This document shows positions 1 to 7,612 of a stretch of DNA of 34,248 nt, piece after piece. A program made the translations under genes and the position numbers. The notes below the pieces were generated by a model. That model had not been told where the DNA came from. It saw nothing but the letters and a program-made list of their open reading frames with translations, and ran no database searches. Origin of the DNA: Candidatus Zhuqueibacterota bacterium (lineage in GTDB: Bacteria; Zhuqueibacterota; Zhuqueibacteria; Zhuqueibacterales; Geothermadaptataceae); NCBI GenBank assembly GCA_015485525.1, contig WFTM01000403.1, forward strand, positions 1 through 34,248. The letters run 5' to 3'. The stretch's first letter is position 1. The number at the start of each line of letters is the position of its first letter.

Positions 1-1043
1 AGGAAGTTCGTCATTACGATCGTTTTCTGCACTTTGCAGTCGCTGCGAGCGATCTGGCTCTGCAGGATGCCGGGCTGAACAAAGACTCTCTGCCCTCGGA
101 TCGCACCGGCGTGCTGGTGGGCTCAGGCATGGGCGGTATGGAGACTTTTGTCGAGAACACACTGGCTTTGGAAAATCGCGGACCGAGGCGGGTTTCGCCG
201 TTTTTCGTGCCGGCGATTATCGGCAACATGGCTTCGGGCCTGCTCACGATACGCTACGGGGTGCGCGGTGCTAATTTTGCCATCGCCTCTGCCTGCGCCA
301 CGGGTGCGCACAGTATCGGCGAGGGGATGCGCATGCTGCAGAACGATAAAGCCGACATCATGATCGTCGGCGGGGCAGAGGCGGCCATCATTCCTCTGGG
401 GGTAGCCGGGTTCATTGCCGCACGCGCACTCTCTGCGCGTAACGAAGAGCCGGCGCGTGCCAGCCGTCCGTTTGATATCAATCGCGATGGCTTTGTCATG
501 GGCGAGGGGGCTGGAATTCTGATTTTGGAAAAGGAGCGCGCAGCCAGGGCGCGCGGGGCGCGTATCTACGCCACCCTCGCCGGTGCCGGATATTCTTCGG
601 ATGCCTACCATCCGACAGCACCTTCGGAAGATGGCGCGGGCGCACGTCTGGCCATGGAACGGGCGCTGCAGGATGCCGGCGTGCAGCCGGAGGAACTCGG
701 CTACATCAACGCCCATGCGACTTCGACGCCCCTCGGCGACAAAGCGGAAGTCGCGGCCATGCGCGGCCTGCTCGGCAAAGCTGCTGATTCCGTGGCTGTG
801 AGCTCGACAAAATCCATGACCGGCCACCTGCTCGGTGCTGCAGGCTCTGTGGAGGCGGCCTACGCCGTGCTCGCCCTGCACCGCGGGTATATTCCGCCGA
901 CGATAAATCTCGAAGAGGTCGATCCGGAGTGTGAAATGGACCACGTCGCCAATTCACCGCGCGAAGCCCGGTTCGACTATGCCCTGTCCAACGCCTTTGG
1001 CTTCGGTGGTACTAACGCAGCGCTGCTGTTTGGACGGGCGTGA
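1..1043 (+). CDS. fabF: Beta-ketoacyl-ACP synthase II (FabF-type), 5' end cut off by the window
   Basis: This is the elongating condensing enzyme of type II fatty acid synthesis: it joins malonyl-ACP to an acyl-enzyme in the cytoplasm. The reading frame is open from base 3, so the ATG at 111 in the ORF track is internal and about 65 N-terminal residues lie outside the window. Visible are the nucleophilic cysteine in SACATGAHSIGEG, the two catalytic histidines in INAHATSTPLGD and STKSMTGHLLGAAGS, and the thiolase-fold ending NAFGFGGTNAALLF. All three active-site residues are present, so the enzyme should be active. A FabB or polyketide-type KS is less likely, given the FabF-like spacing and the absence of other PKS domains. 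The upstream partners (for example acpP) are not in view. Confidence 0.93.
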   Translation, partial: EVRHYDRFLHFAVAASDLALQDAGLNKDSLPSDRTGVLVGSGMGGMETFVENTLALENRGPRRVSPFFVPAIIGNMASGLLTIRYGVRGANFAIASACATGAHSIGEGMRMLQNDKADIMIVGGAEAAIIPLGVAGFIAARALSARNEEPARASRPFDINRDGFVMGEGAGILILEKERAARARGARIYATLAGAGYSSDAYHPTAPSEDGAGARLAMERALQDAGVQPEELGYINAHATSTPLGDKAEVAAMRGLLGKAADSVAVSSTKSMTGHLLGAAGSVEAAYAVLALHRGYIPPTINLEEVDPECEMDHVANSPREARFDYALSNAFGFGGTNAALLFGRA

Positions 1044-1052
1044 GTTGCCATC

Positions 1053-1109
1053 CCCCTCTCGTCACACCGCTCCCGCGGTGTGACGCCCTGTTTGCCGCTC
1101 CAGCGGCAG
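1053..1109 (+). repeat. Double-hairpin repeat, copy 1 (inverted relative to 7400-7456)
   Basis: Two hairpins stand side by side. The first has a perfect 10-bp stem GTCACACCGC/GCGGTGTGAC with loop TCCC (1061-1084). The second has stem TGCCGCT/AGCGGCA (1093-1108). The whole 57-bp block reappears as a near-identical reverse complement at 7400-7456. No T-run follows, so it is not a standard terminator. It resembles the REP/BIME class of paired palindromes. The remaining gap to glnN (1110-1376) shows no further feature I can support. Confidence 0.8.
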
Positions 1110-1376
1110 TAGGACCGGAGAAATGAGATGCCACCTGCCCTGAGGCGCGCTGAAGCGTGCACTACGAACGTTTTCCTCTCATCACACCGCATAATACAAG
1201 CACGTATGCAACATCTTCCTGACCCACACGAGGTGTGCAAAAGCCTCATTTTTAACTGACTTTTAATCCCCCCGAAACATGTTTGAAATATTTCCATCAT
1301 ATATTTATGCCTTCATCTACCCAGTCGATTAACTTCAAAAACCTTCTCATACCAACCCAGAAAGGATAAAAGCACA

Positions 1377-3566
1377 ATGCTGAGCGTAGAAACCGATCTG
1401 TTGAAATCCAAAGCTGTTCACAGCAATGGAAACGGCAAGCACACCCGGAGGGCAGTGGAATATTTTGGAAAAAACACCTTCAACGATGAGGTGATGCGCG
1501 AAAAACTGCCTAAAGAAGTGTATAAAAAACTGCGCGCGACCATCCGCAAGGGCGTAAAGCTGGATAAGGACGTTGCCAACACCGTCGCCCACGCGATGAA
1601 GGAGTGGGCTATTGAGCATGGAGTCACCCACTACACGCACTGGTTCCAGCCGATGACCGGGCTGACGGCTGAGAAGCATGATGCGTTTCTGGAAATCGAC
1701 AACGATGGCGAACCCATCGAACGTTTCAGCGGAGATGAGCTGATCCAGGGTGAACCTGATGCCTCCAGTTTCCCCAGCGGCGGCATGCGCACGACGTTCG
1801 AAGCGCGCGGCTACACGATGTGGGACCCGTCCAGCCCGGCGTTCATCGTCGATGGCCCGCATGGTTCCATCCTCTGTATCCCCTCGGTCTTCATTTCCTA
1901 CAATGGCGAAGCGCTGGACAAAAAGACGCCGCTCCTGCGCTCGATGCGTGCTCTCGATGCTGCTGCCCGCGAAATGCTCGCTCTGTTCGGACGTGATGTT
2001 GAGCGTGTGATCACTACGCTGGGGCCGGAGCAGGAGTACTTTCTCATCGATAAAGAGTTTTATCACAACCGCCCGGACCTGATTCATGCAGGCCGTACTT
2101 TGCTCGGCGCTGCTCCGCCCAAGGGGCAGGAAATGGAAGACCATTACTTCGGCAGCATCAAAGAGCGGGTGCTCGGTTTTATGCAGGCTGCTGAAGAAGA
2201 GCTGTATCGCCTCGGTGTACCGGCCAAGACGCGGCACAATGAGGTGGCACCGCACCAGTTTGAGATCGCGCAGATATTCGGCGAAGCCAACGTGGTGGCG
2301 GATCGCAACCAGCTGGTGATGGAAGTGCTGAAAAAAGTGGCCGCACGCCATGGCTTTGCGCTGCTCCTGCATGAAAAGCCCTTCGCCGGTGTCAATGGCA
2401 GCGGCAAACATCTGAACTGGTCCATCACGGACAGCGAGGGCAAGAATCTGCTCGATCCCGGCAAGACGCCGGAAGACAACCTGCAGTTTCTCGTCTTCCT
2501 GGTCGCGGTGCTCAAAGCTGTGTACGAGTACAGCGACCTGTTGCGCGCATCGATTGCCTCGGCCGGCAATGATCATCGTCTCGGCGCCAACGAAGCCCCT
2601 CCGGCGATCATGTCGGTTTTTCTCGGTTCAACCCTGACGCAGATTCTCGACAAAATTGAAACCGGAAATGGAGAAGCTGTCAGCGAGCAGAAACTGATCG
2701 ATCTCGGCCTCAGCAATCTGCCGACGATTCTGCAGGATAATACCGACCGCAACCGGACGTCGCCTTTTGCATTTACCGGCAACAAGTTTGAATTTCGCGC
2801 GGTTGGCTCCTCAGCGAGCATTTCGCTGCCGGCGACCATTCTCAATGCCGCAGTTGCTGAAGCATTGGCAGGTATGCAGGAAAAAATCGCCGCGCGCCAA
2901 AAAAAGGGTGATGATCTCAACAGCGCTGTCTTTGCTGTCGTAAAAGAAGCTGTCACAGCAACCAAAGCCGTGCGTTTTGAAGGCAACAACTATGCGGAAG
3001 AGTGGGTTGCAGAAGCAGCAAAACGCGGTTTGCCCAATCTCAAGGATACTCCATCTGCTCTGCAGGCGCTGATCGAAGAGAAAAATATCCGCATGCTGGA
3101 AAAGCAGAACGTGTACAGCGAGAGCGAGCTGCAGTCGCGTTACAACACCAAGATGGAGCAGTTCTGCAAAACCATCGCTATCGAGACAGAAACGCTGTTG
3201 ATGCTGGCACAGACCAGCGTGTTGCCCGCAGCCATGCGTTACCAGACCGAGCTGCTGGACAATACCAGCCGCCTGCGCGAGGCAGCGGATTTGCTCGGTC
3301 AGGAGTCGTGTTTTGATGAACAGGTGCAGTTGCTGCGTTCTCTGAGCGCCGAAATCCGCGATCTGCATCGCAGCGTGCAGGAGTTGGTACAGTTGCGTCA
3401 TAAAGCAGAAGACTTTGAGCAAATCAGCGATGAAGCGCGTTTTGTGGCCGCTGAAATCCGCCCGATGCTCGAGCAGGTCCGTTGCCACTGCGACGCTCTG
3501 GAAAAGCTCGTGCCGGATGCTGATTGGCCGCTGCCGACTTATAGCGAGATGTTGTTCATCATGTGA
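1377..3566 (+). CDS. glnN: Glutamine synthetase type III
   Basis: It makes glutamine from glutamate, ammonia and ATP, the main entry of ammonia into metabolism. At 729 residues it has the size of the GSIII family (about 700-730), not GSI (about 450). The N-terminal GSIII-specific block is clear (FGKNTFNDEVMREKLPKEVY, then THWFQPMTGLTAEKHD). The catalytic core shows GPEQEYFLID, then NEVAPHQFEIAQIFGEAN, and the nucleotide/glutamate region GVNGSGKHLNWS. The C-terminal third is helical, as in other GSIII proteins. A good ribosome site (AGAAAGGA) sits before the ATG, and the gene ends in a strong intrinsic terminator, so it is probably transcribed alone. I see no clear promoter or NtrC/PII-type operator upstream. 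No amt or glnB neighbour is present. Confidence 0.96.
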   Translation: MLSVETDLLKSKAVHSNGNGKHTRRAVEYFGKNTFNDEVMREKLPKEVYKKLRATIRKGVKLDKDVANTVAHAMKEWAIEHGVTHYTHWFQPMTGLTAEKHDAFLEIDNDGEPIERFSGDELIQGEPDASSFPSGGMRTTFEARGYTMWDPSSPAFIVDGPHGSILCIPSVFISYNGEALDKKTPLLRSMRALDAAAREMLALFGRDVERVITTLGPEQEYFLIDKEFYHNRPDLIHAGRTLLGAAPPKGQEMEDHYFGSIKERVLGFMQAAEEELYRLGVPAKTRHNEVAPHQFEIAQIFGEANVVADRNQLVMEVLKKVAARHGFALLLHEKPFAGVNGSGKHLNWSITDSEGKNLLDPGKTPEDNLQFLVFLVAVLKAVYEYSDLLRASIASAGNDHRLGANEAPPAIMSVFLGSTLTQILDKIETGNGEAVSEQKLIDLGLSNLPTILQDNTDRNRTSPFAFTGNKFEFRAVGSSASISLPATILNAAVAEALAGMQEKIAARQKKGDDLNSAVFAVVKEAVTATKAVRFEGNNYAEEWVAEAAKRGLPNLKDTPSALQALIEEKNIRMLEKQNVYSESELQSRYNTKMEQFCKTIAIETETLLMLAQTSVLPAAMRYQTELLDNTSRLREAADLLGQESCFDEQVQLLRSLSAEIRDLHRSVQELVQLRHKAEDFEQISDEARFVAAEIRPMLEQVRCHCDALEKLVPDADWPLPTYSEMLFIM

Positions 3567-3586
3567 TGTGGTGAATGTCTGAATTC

Positions 3587-3622
3587 AAAAAAGCATGCCT
3601 CTTTGGGGGCATGCTTTTTTTT
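3587..3622 (+). terminator. Intrinsic terminator of glnN
   Basis: The stem AAAGCATGCC/GGCATGCTTT is followed by a run of eight T, 20 nt after the glnN stop. The A-tract on the left arm means it could also act on the minus strand. Confidence 0.9.
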
Positions 3623-3635
3623 GCACCGGTTGGGT

Positions 3636-3663
3636 GTACCGCGACATTTATGTCGCGTGGTAC
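3636..3663. repeat. CGCGACAT palindrome, copy 1
   Basis: An inverted repeat with core arms GCGACAT/ATGTCGC around a TT centre, plus outer arms GTACC/GGTAC with a 2-nt asymmetry. The same core occurs twice more at 29419-29436 and 29461-29478. It lies just after the glnN terminator, in non-coding DNA. Confidence 0.75.
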
Positions 3664-3700
3664 GATCGCCTATACATTAAACCAGGGACAAAACCCGCCC

Positions 3701-3728
3701 CGTAAGGGCGACCCGCCGGTCGCCCCCA
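3701..3728. repeat. GTAGGGG-type palindrome, copy 1 (degenerate ends)
   Basis: Perfect arms GGGCGACC/GGTCGCCC surround CGCC (3706-3725). The flanks CGTA and CCCA are slightly decayed versions of the GTAGGGG/CCCCTAC ends seen in the copies at 3855 and 4051. The interior matches the 4051 copy. Confidence 0.75.
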
Positions 3729-3854
3729 CACCCGTGCGCCTCAACAAACAAACCCGGGCCAGAATCCCAATCCTTCGGTTCCATCATGGCCGGATTTAAA
3801 TCCGTGATCACCAAACGGATAAACGGAAAAATAAATATCGGGAGGCAAAATTCC

Positions 3855-3882
3855 GTAGGGGTTCAAAATTTTGAACCCCTAC
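3855..3882. repeat. GTAGGGG-type palindrome, copy 2 (AT-rich interior, perfect)
   Basis: A perfect 28-bp palindrome beginning GTAGGGGTTCAAAA and ending with its exact reverse complement. The ends are the same as in the 4051 copy, but the interior is TTCAAAATTTTGAA rather than the GC-rich GCGACC arms. Confidence 0.85.
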
Positions 3883-4050
3883 AACAACAACGACGACAAA
3901 ATAAATATCAAAAAATCATCCCCACATCCATTGGCGCCATTGCATGTGATTTAAAATCGGCGTTACAAAATAGTTTCGCCCAAATATCGATATGTACACC
4001 GTTTCCGTTTGGCAACGCAATTATTGTTGATGATCACAGGCACGAAACCC

Positions 4051-4078
4051 GTAGGGGCGACCCGCCGGTCGCCCCTGC
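4051..4078. repeat. GTAGGGG-type palindrome, copy 3 (GC-rich interior)
   Basis: Arms GTAGGGGCGACC and GGTCGCCCCTGC surround CGCC, with a single imperfect pair near the end. It has the same ends as the 3855 copy and the same interior as the 3701 copy. It lies next to the long inverted repeat at 4093-4215. Confidence 0.8.
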
Positions 4079-4092
4079 ACCGCGGATCCCAT

Positions 4093-4215
4093 CCGGAATT
4101 CTATCGTCAACAATCCCCAAAATTGGGCCGGGACAAATATCATTTTTTAAAACCCTCAACACCGGACCGGATTTGCAAAATGATGATTTCCCAACCCGCA
4201 CAATCTGAGGAAGAG
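4093..4215 (-). repeat. Long dispersed repeat, copy 1 (partner at 29229-29342)
   Basis: The reverse complement of this stretch aligns base for base, with a few substitutions and small gaps, to 29229-29342. Both copies share CTCTTCCTCAGATTGTG, GCAAATCCG, GATATTTGTCC and CGGCCCAATTTT in the same order. Neither copy holds a convincing reading frame, so this is a non-coding repeat. The rest of the gap (3567-4324) shows no gene; the ORFs called there are rejected below. Confidence 0.8.
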
Positions 4216-4271
4216 TACGGTCGGCGTGGCACCGGGGACGAGATAGCATCGTGCGCCGGAGGGAGGTAAAC

Positions 4272-4302
4272 AAAAAAAGGGCAGGAAGACCTGCCCTTTT
4301 TT
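4272..4302 (-). terminator. Intrinsic terminator of the TonB-dependent receptor gene (bidirectional)
   Basis: The stem AGGGCAGG/CCTGCCCT with a 4-nt loop has an A-tract on one side and a T-tract on the other. It lies 22 nt past the stop of the minus-strand receptor gene and could stop transcription from both directions. Confidence 0.9.
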
Positions 4303-4324
4303 ACATTCAATTCATGCTTGCGGC

Positions 4325-7075
4325 TTACAGGTTGAACTGCAGACGGGCGTAGTAGAAACCACCGTTCATGCCAAACTGCGTGACACGACGGCTGTACGGG
4401 AAACGGCCGTTGCTGTAGTTCGATGCTTTCTGGTGCTTGTCCGGGAAGGTGTTGAAGATGTTGGTGCCACCAATGGACAGACGGACGTAATCGGTGATAT
4501 CATAGCCGAAATCCAGATCGAAGATCGTTTTCGGGCTGAAGACTTCGTCGTTTGCCGGATTGGTCGGGCGGTACTCAACCTGGCCATAGTAGGTTGCACG
4601 TATGTTGAGGGACATTCTGTCCTGTGCATAGCGGACGCCAACGGATGCCTTCTGGCGCGGCAGAGCGGTTTCCAGGCGGTTGCGCTCTTCGCGGTTGAAG
4701 ATGGTGTTACGAACAGCATTCAGGTCACCACCGGCAAAACGCAGAGCGACACCTTCAGGAATGTTGGTGGTGTCAACCGTGGTTTTGGTCAGGGTTGCGG
4801 AACCGGTGAGGGTCAGCGTGCCACTGCCCAGAGGTTTTGCATAAGAGGCGACGACTTCGGCACCGAGGGTTTTGGTGTCAACAGCATTGCTGAAGAACTG
4901 TGCCTGGCCGACGCCCTGGCTCTTGAAGGGCTCGAGAATCTGCTTGACGATCGGGTTACTATCCGAAAAGCGGCTGGTGAGCACGATCCGGTCAGCGATA
5001 TCGATCCGGTAGAAATCAGCGGTGATGGCGAGGCCATCCATCGGCTTCATGGTGAAACCAGCGCTGTAGTTGATCGAGGTTTCTTCCTTCAGGTCCGGAA
5101 TACCAAAAGCCTTTGTAACCGGGCTTTTGTTGTTGGCCGTGAGAACACGCTTGGGAGTCAGCACGTTGTTCTCATCGAGAACGAACTGGATACTGACGTT
5201 GTTGAACCAGACCTGATGCAGAGAGGGAGCGCGAAAGCCCGTGCTGACAGCACCACGGAGTGCAAAGCCATCGGTCACTTCAAAACGGGAAGCGATCTTA
5301 CCGATGAGCGTGCTGCCGAAATCGCTGTAGTTTTCGTAACGGGCACCGAGGTCAACCATCAACTGGTCGTTAACCTGGGTTTCCAGACCGGCATAGGCAC
5401 TGATACTGTTGCGATAGCGGTTGACTTCGTTGTCAGGCTGGAAACCAGCGAACACCTGTGAACCGGGAGCTTTCGGAGCACCGGTGGAGGTGGTGTCGAA
5501 ATCGATACCAGGACGATCGCCACCATTACCGAGCTGCCAGCTTGCTTCCTCACCAGCGATGATCTGATAGTTTTCAACGCGGAATTCACCACCCATGGCA
5601 AAGGTGACGGATTTGAATGCGTTGGTACGCAGGAGACGGACCAGATCGAGGTTCCCCGTGGTCTGGTTGAAGACCAGGCGGCCGGCGTCAAAGGAGGTCG
5701 GGCTCGAGGGACCCATGGAAGCGTTGTTGGTGTTTTCGATGTTGAACTGGAATGAGTTGCCGCCGGTGGTGATGCTCAGATCGACATCCCAGCCGTTGTG
5801 CGTGCCGCGCAGACCGGCAGTCATAGCGCGGTCGCCGATAGCGGTGTGGATTTCAGGCAAAAAGCCGTAGGGATAGATTTCCGGAACCACGCGGGCTTCC
5901 GAGTTCGGCAGACGGTAAAAACCCGTTGCCGCGCCGCGGCGATACGAGAAGCCGCCGAAGGTATAAAATTCGTCGGTATCAGACAGCGGAACGACTGAGT
6001 TGAAGAACAGGGCGCCGACCGTTGCATAGCCCTGGCCGGTTTTCATGGAAAAGTCACGGCGGGTTTTGCCGATGCGACGCAGCTCAGCGTCGGTAGCCTC
6101 TTTGCCCGAGATACCGGGGAAGATATCACCCTGCCACTCGTCGGAGCGGTCGGTACGGCCACGATCGAAAAATTCACCGGTGACATTGAAAAAGCCGCTT
6201 TCACCGATTTTGAAGCCATAGTTGATATCAGCCTTAACCTGCTCGCCGTCACCTGAAGCGGTCTGGCCGGTCATGGCGTTGACTTCGACAAAGTCTGTTT
6301 GCTCTTTCAGCACGATGTTGATCACACCGGCGATGGCGTCGGAGCCGTACTGAGCAGCGGCACCGTCGCGCAGAACTTCGATGCGCTCGATGGCAGAAGT
6401 CGGGATAGCGTTCAGGTCAACGCCGACCGTACCGCGACCGAACGTTCCGTTGACGTGAACCAGAGCGCTGGAGTGACGGCGCTTGCCATTGATAAGAACC
6501 AGAACCTGATCCGGCCCCAGGCCACGCAAACTTGCCGGGTTGATGTGGTCAGTTCCGTCGGCAATCGTCTGGTGCGATGCGTTGAACGAAGGCGCAACAG
6601 TAGCCAGCATCTGGTTGGTTTCGGTATGGCCGGACTCGCGCACTTCGGTCGAGGAAATGACATCGACAGGGACAGGGGTTTCGATTGCGGTACGTGCCTG
6701 GCGGGAACCCACGACCACCAGCTCGTCACCGAAAGCAAGGGCGCTCTCTTCCAGCTCAAAATTGACTTCGACTGTCGTCCCTGCTGTCACTGTAATTTCT
6801 TTTTCATCAGACTTATAGCCGATGAACGATGCGCGCAGGGTGTACACACCCGGAGCCAGGGTGAATTTAAACTCGCCGTCGAGGTTGGTGCTGGCACCGC
6901 GCAGCGTACCTTTGACAGATACACTCGCGCTCGGCAGCGCTTCACCTGTTCCTGCGACTGTTACTTTACCACTCACCGTGCCTTTGTCTTGCGCAGAAAG
7001 CGGCATGGCCAGTAACAGCGACACCAGTACGAGCAGACCGGTGCGAACCATGTTTTGGGTTTTACTGGTAGGCAT
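4325..7075 (-). CDS. TonB-dependent outer-membrane receptor with N-terminal carboxypeptidase-regulatory-like domain
   Basis: A 22-strand-type outer-membrane importer driven by TonB-ExbBD. I place the start at 7075, not 7147, because GGAGGAG sits 5 nt upstream and the protein then opens with a clean signal peptide (MPTSKTQNM, hydrophobic core, LSAQ). The product is 916 residues. In order: a CarboxypepD-regulatory-like beta domain (about 30-110, GTVSGKVTVAGTGEALPSAS), a plug domain (about 125-260, with SLRGLGPDQVLVLINGKRR and IERIEVLRDGAAAQYGSDAI), then the beta-barrel to the C-terminus (YYARLQFNL). This architecture is common in Bacteroidota-like phyla, often for polymers or siderophores. No SusD-like partner lies beside it, so a SusC role is not supported and the substrate is unknown. 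The gene stands alone, with its own terminator. Confidence 0.93.
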   Translation of the reverse strand: MPTSKTQNMVRTGLLVLVSLLLAMPLSAQDKGTVSGKVTVAGTGEALPSASVSVKGTLRGASTNLDGEFKFTLAPGVYTLRASFIGYKSDEKEITVTAGTTVEVNFELEESALAFGDELVVVGSRQARTAIETPVPVDVISSTEVRESGHTETNQMLATVAPSFNASHQTIADGTDHINPASLRGLGPDQVLVLINGKRRHSSALVHVNGTFGRGTVGVDLNAIPTSAIERIEVLRDGAAAQYGSDAIAGVINIVLKEQTDFVEVNAMTGQTASGDGEQVKADINYGFKIGESGFFNVTGEFFDRGRTDRSDEWQGDIFPGISGKEATDAELRRIGKTRRDFSMKTGQGYATVGALFFNSVVPLSDTDEFYTFGGFSYRRGAATGFYRLPNSEARVVPEIYPYGFLPEIHTAIGDRAMTAGLRGTHNGWDVDLSITTGGNSFQFNIENTNNASMGPSSPTSFDAGRLVFNQTTGNLDLVRLLRTNAFKSVTFAMGGEFRVENYQIIAGEEASWQLGNGGDRPGIDFDTTSTGAPKAPGSQVFAGFQPDNEVNRYRNSISAYAGLETQVNDQLMVDLGARYENYSDFGSTLIGKIASRFEVTDGFALRGAVSTGFRAPSLHQVWFNNVSIQFVLDENNVLTPKRVLTANNKSPVTKAFGIPDLKEETSINYSAGFTMKPMDGLAITADFYRIDIADRIVLTSRFSDSNPIVKQILEPFKSQGVGQAQFFSNAVDTKTLGAEVVASYAKPLGSGTLTLTGSATLTKTTVDTTNIPEGVALRFAGGDLNAVRNTIFNREERNRLETALPRQKASVGVRYAQDRMSLNIRATYYGQVEYRPTNPANDEVFSPKTIFDLDFGYDITDYVRLSIGGTNIFNTFPDKHQKASNYSNGRFPYSRRVTQFGMNGGFYYARLQFNL

Positions 7076-7148
7076 TCTTTCTCCTCCATAACGTTTAACC
7101 AGTACGCGGGGTGTGGGTGCTGTGCTCAAAAAATGTTTTCCCTCCACA

Positions 7149-7164
7149 TTCGCAATTTTGCGAA
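7149..7164. promoter_or_regulatory. Inverted repeat upstream of the TonB receptor
   Basis: TTCGCAA-TT-TTGCGAA, perfect 7-bp arms, lies 74 nt before the receptor start. It could be a repressor operator or a short hairpin in the leader. No matching regulator is adjacent. Confidence 0.4.
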
Positions 7165-7258
7165 ATAAGAAATAAAATTAAGCAGGATTCCCACACCGAT
7201 AATTGTGGCGCGAAAAATAAATTGATCTCTCATTAAATCAAAGAAAAAAAAGACGAAA

Positions 7259-7306
7259 TGGTAATATGGTTTCATGCATGGTGGTGTATCACCTGTCATA
7301 TTACCA
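7259..7306. promoter_or_regulatory. Inverted repeat with long loop in the receptor leader region
   Basis: Perfect 10-bp arms TGGTAATATG and CATATTACCA enclose 28 nt that contains a smaller GGTG/CACC hairpin. It sits in the 537-bp gap between the divergent receptor and ABC ATPase genes. I do not recognise a known riboswitch; it may be a structured leader or paired operator. The short ORF called over it (7126-7317) is not credible. Confidence 0.4.
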
Positions 7307-7399
7307 GAACAGCACACATCTCTTCTTTTTTGTGACTTCTACAATTGCAGAATAATCATTGTGTTAGCTGTCTTTACTTCCGAGTATTCAATTTGTGTA

Positions 7400-7456
7400 C
7401 TGCCGCAGGAGCGGCAACAGGGGCGTCACACCGCGGGAGCGGTGTGACGAGAGGGG
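7400..7456 (-). repeat. Double-hairpin repeat, copy 2 (inverted relative to 1053-1109)
   Basis: Hairpins TGCCGC-AGGA-GCGGCA (7401-7416) and GTCACACCGC-GGGA-GCGGTGTGAC (7425-7448). The block is the reverse complement of 1053-1109 with only a few differences, mostly in or near the second hairpin's loop. Sequence beyond both ends does not match, which marks the unit's borders. Confidence 0.8.
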
Positions 7457-7530
7457 AAGCGGTTAGAGAGAAATGAAAAGGTGACTCATTCAGGTAAATT
7501 GCCTGTTTTAAAACTGAAAAATTCCTAAAT

Positions 7531-7558
7531 TGGACATCCCTCGAAGAGTCGGGATACT
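7531..7558 (+). promoter_or_regulatory. Possible sigma-70 promoter for the ABC ATPase/pil block
   Basis: TGGACA and GATACT are separated by 16 bp, about 55 bp before the ATG at 7613. The -35 box matches consensus at five of six positions and the -10 box at four of six. This is a weak prediction. Confidence 0.25.
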
Positions 7559-7612
7559 TGCAAAATGCATTCTGTCTAATATGATTCGCGATCACCATTA
7601 CCGAACGAAACC

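Noticed and set aside
1347-2576. 409-residue ORF antisense to glnN
   Set aside because: Shadow of a highly conserved gene; no domain or start site.
3575-4208. ORFs of 74 and 140 residues (3575-3799, 3786-4208) in the glnN-receptor gap
   Set aside because: They run through the terminator, three palindromes and the long dispersed repeat; their translations are repeat-derived (RRGDPPVAPAP), with no ribosome site or family match.
4433-5461. 342-residue ORF antisense to the TonB receptor
   Set aside because: It lies fully within a well-supported receptor gene on the other strand, and has no ribosome site or recognisable domain; typical shadow frame.
7126-7317. 63-residue ORF upstream of the receptor
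   Set aside because: AT-rich, covers inverted repeats, lacks a ribosome site and overlaps the leader.
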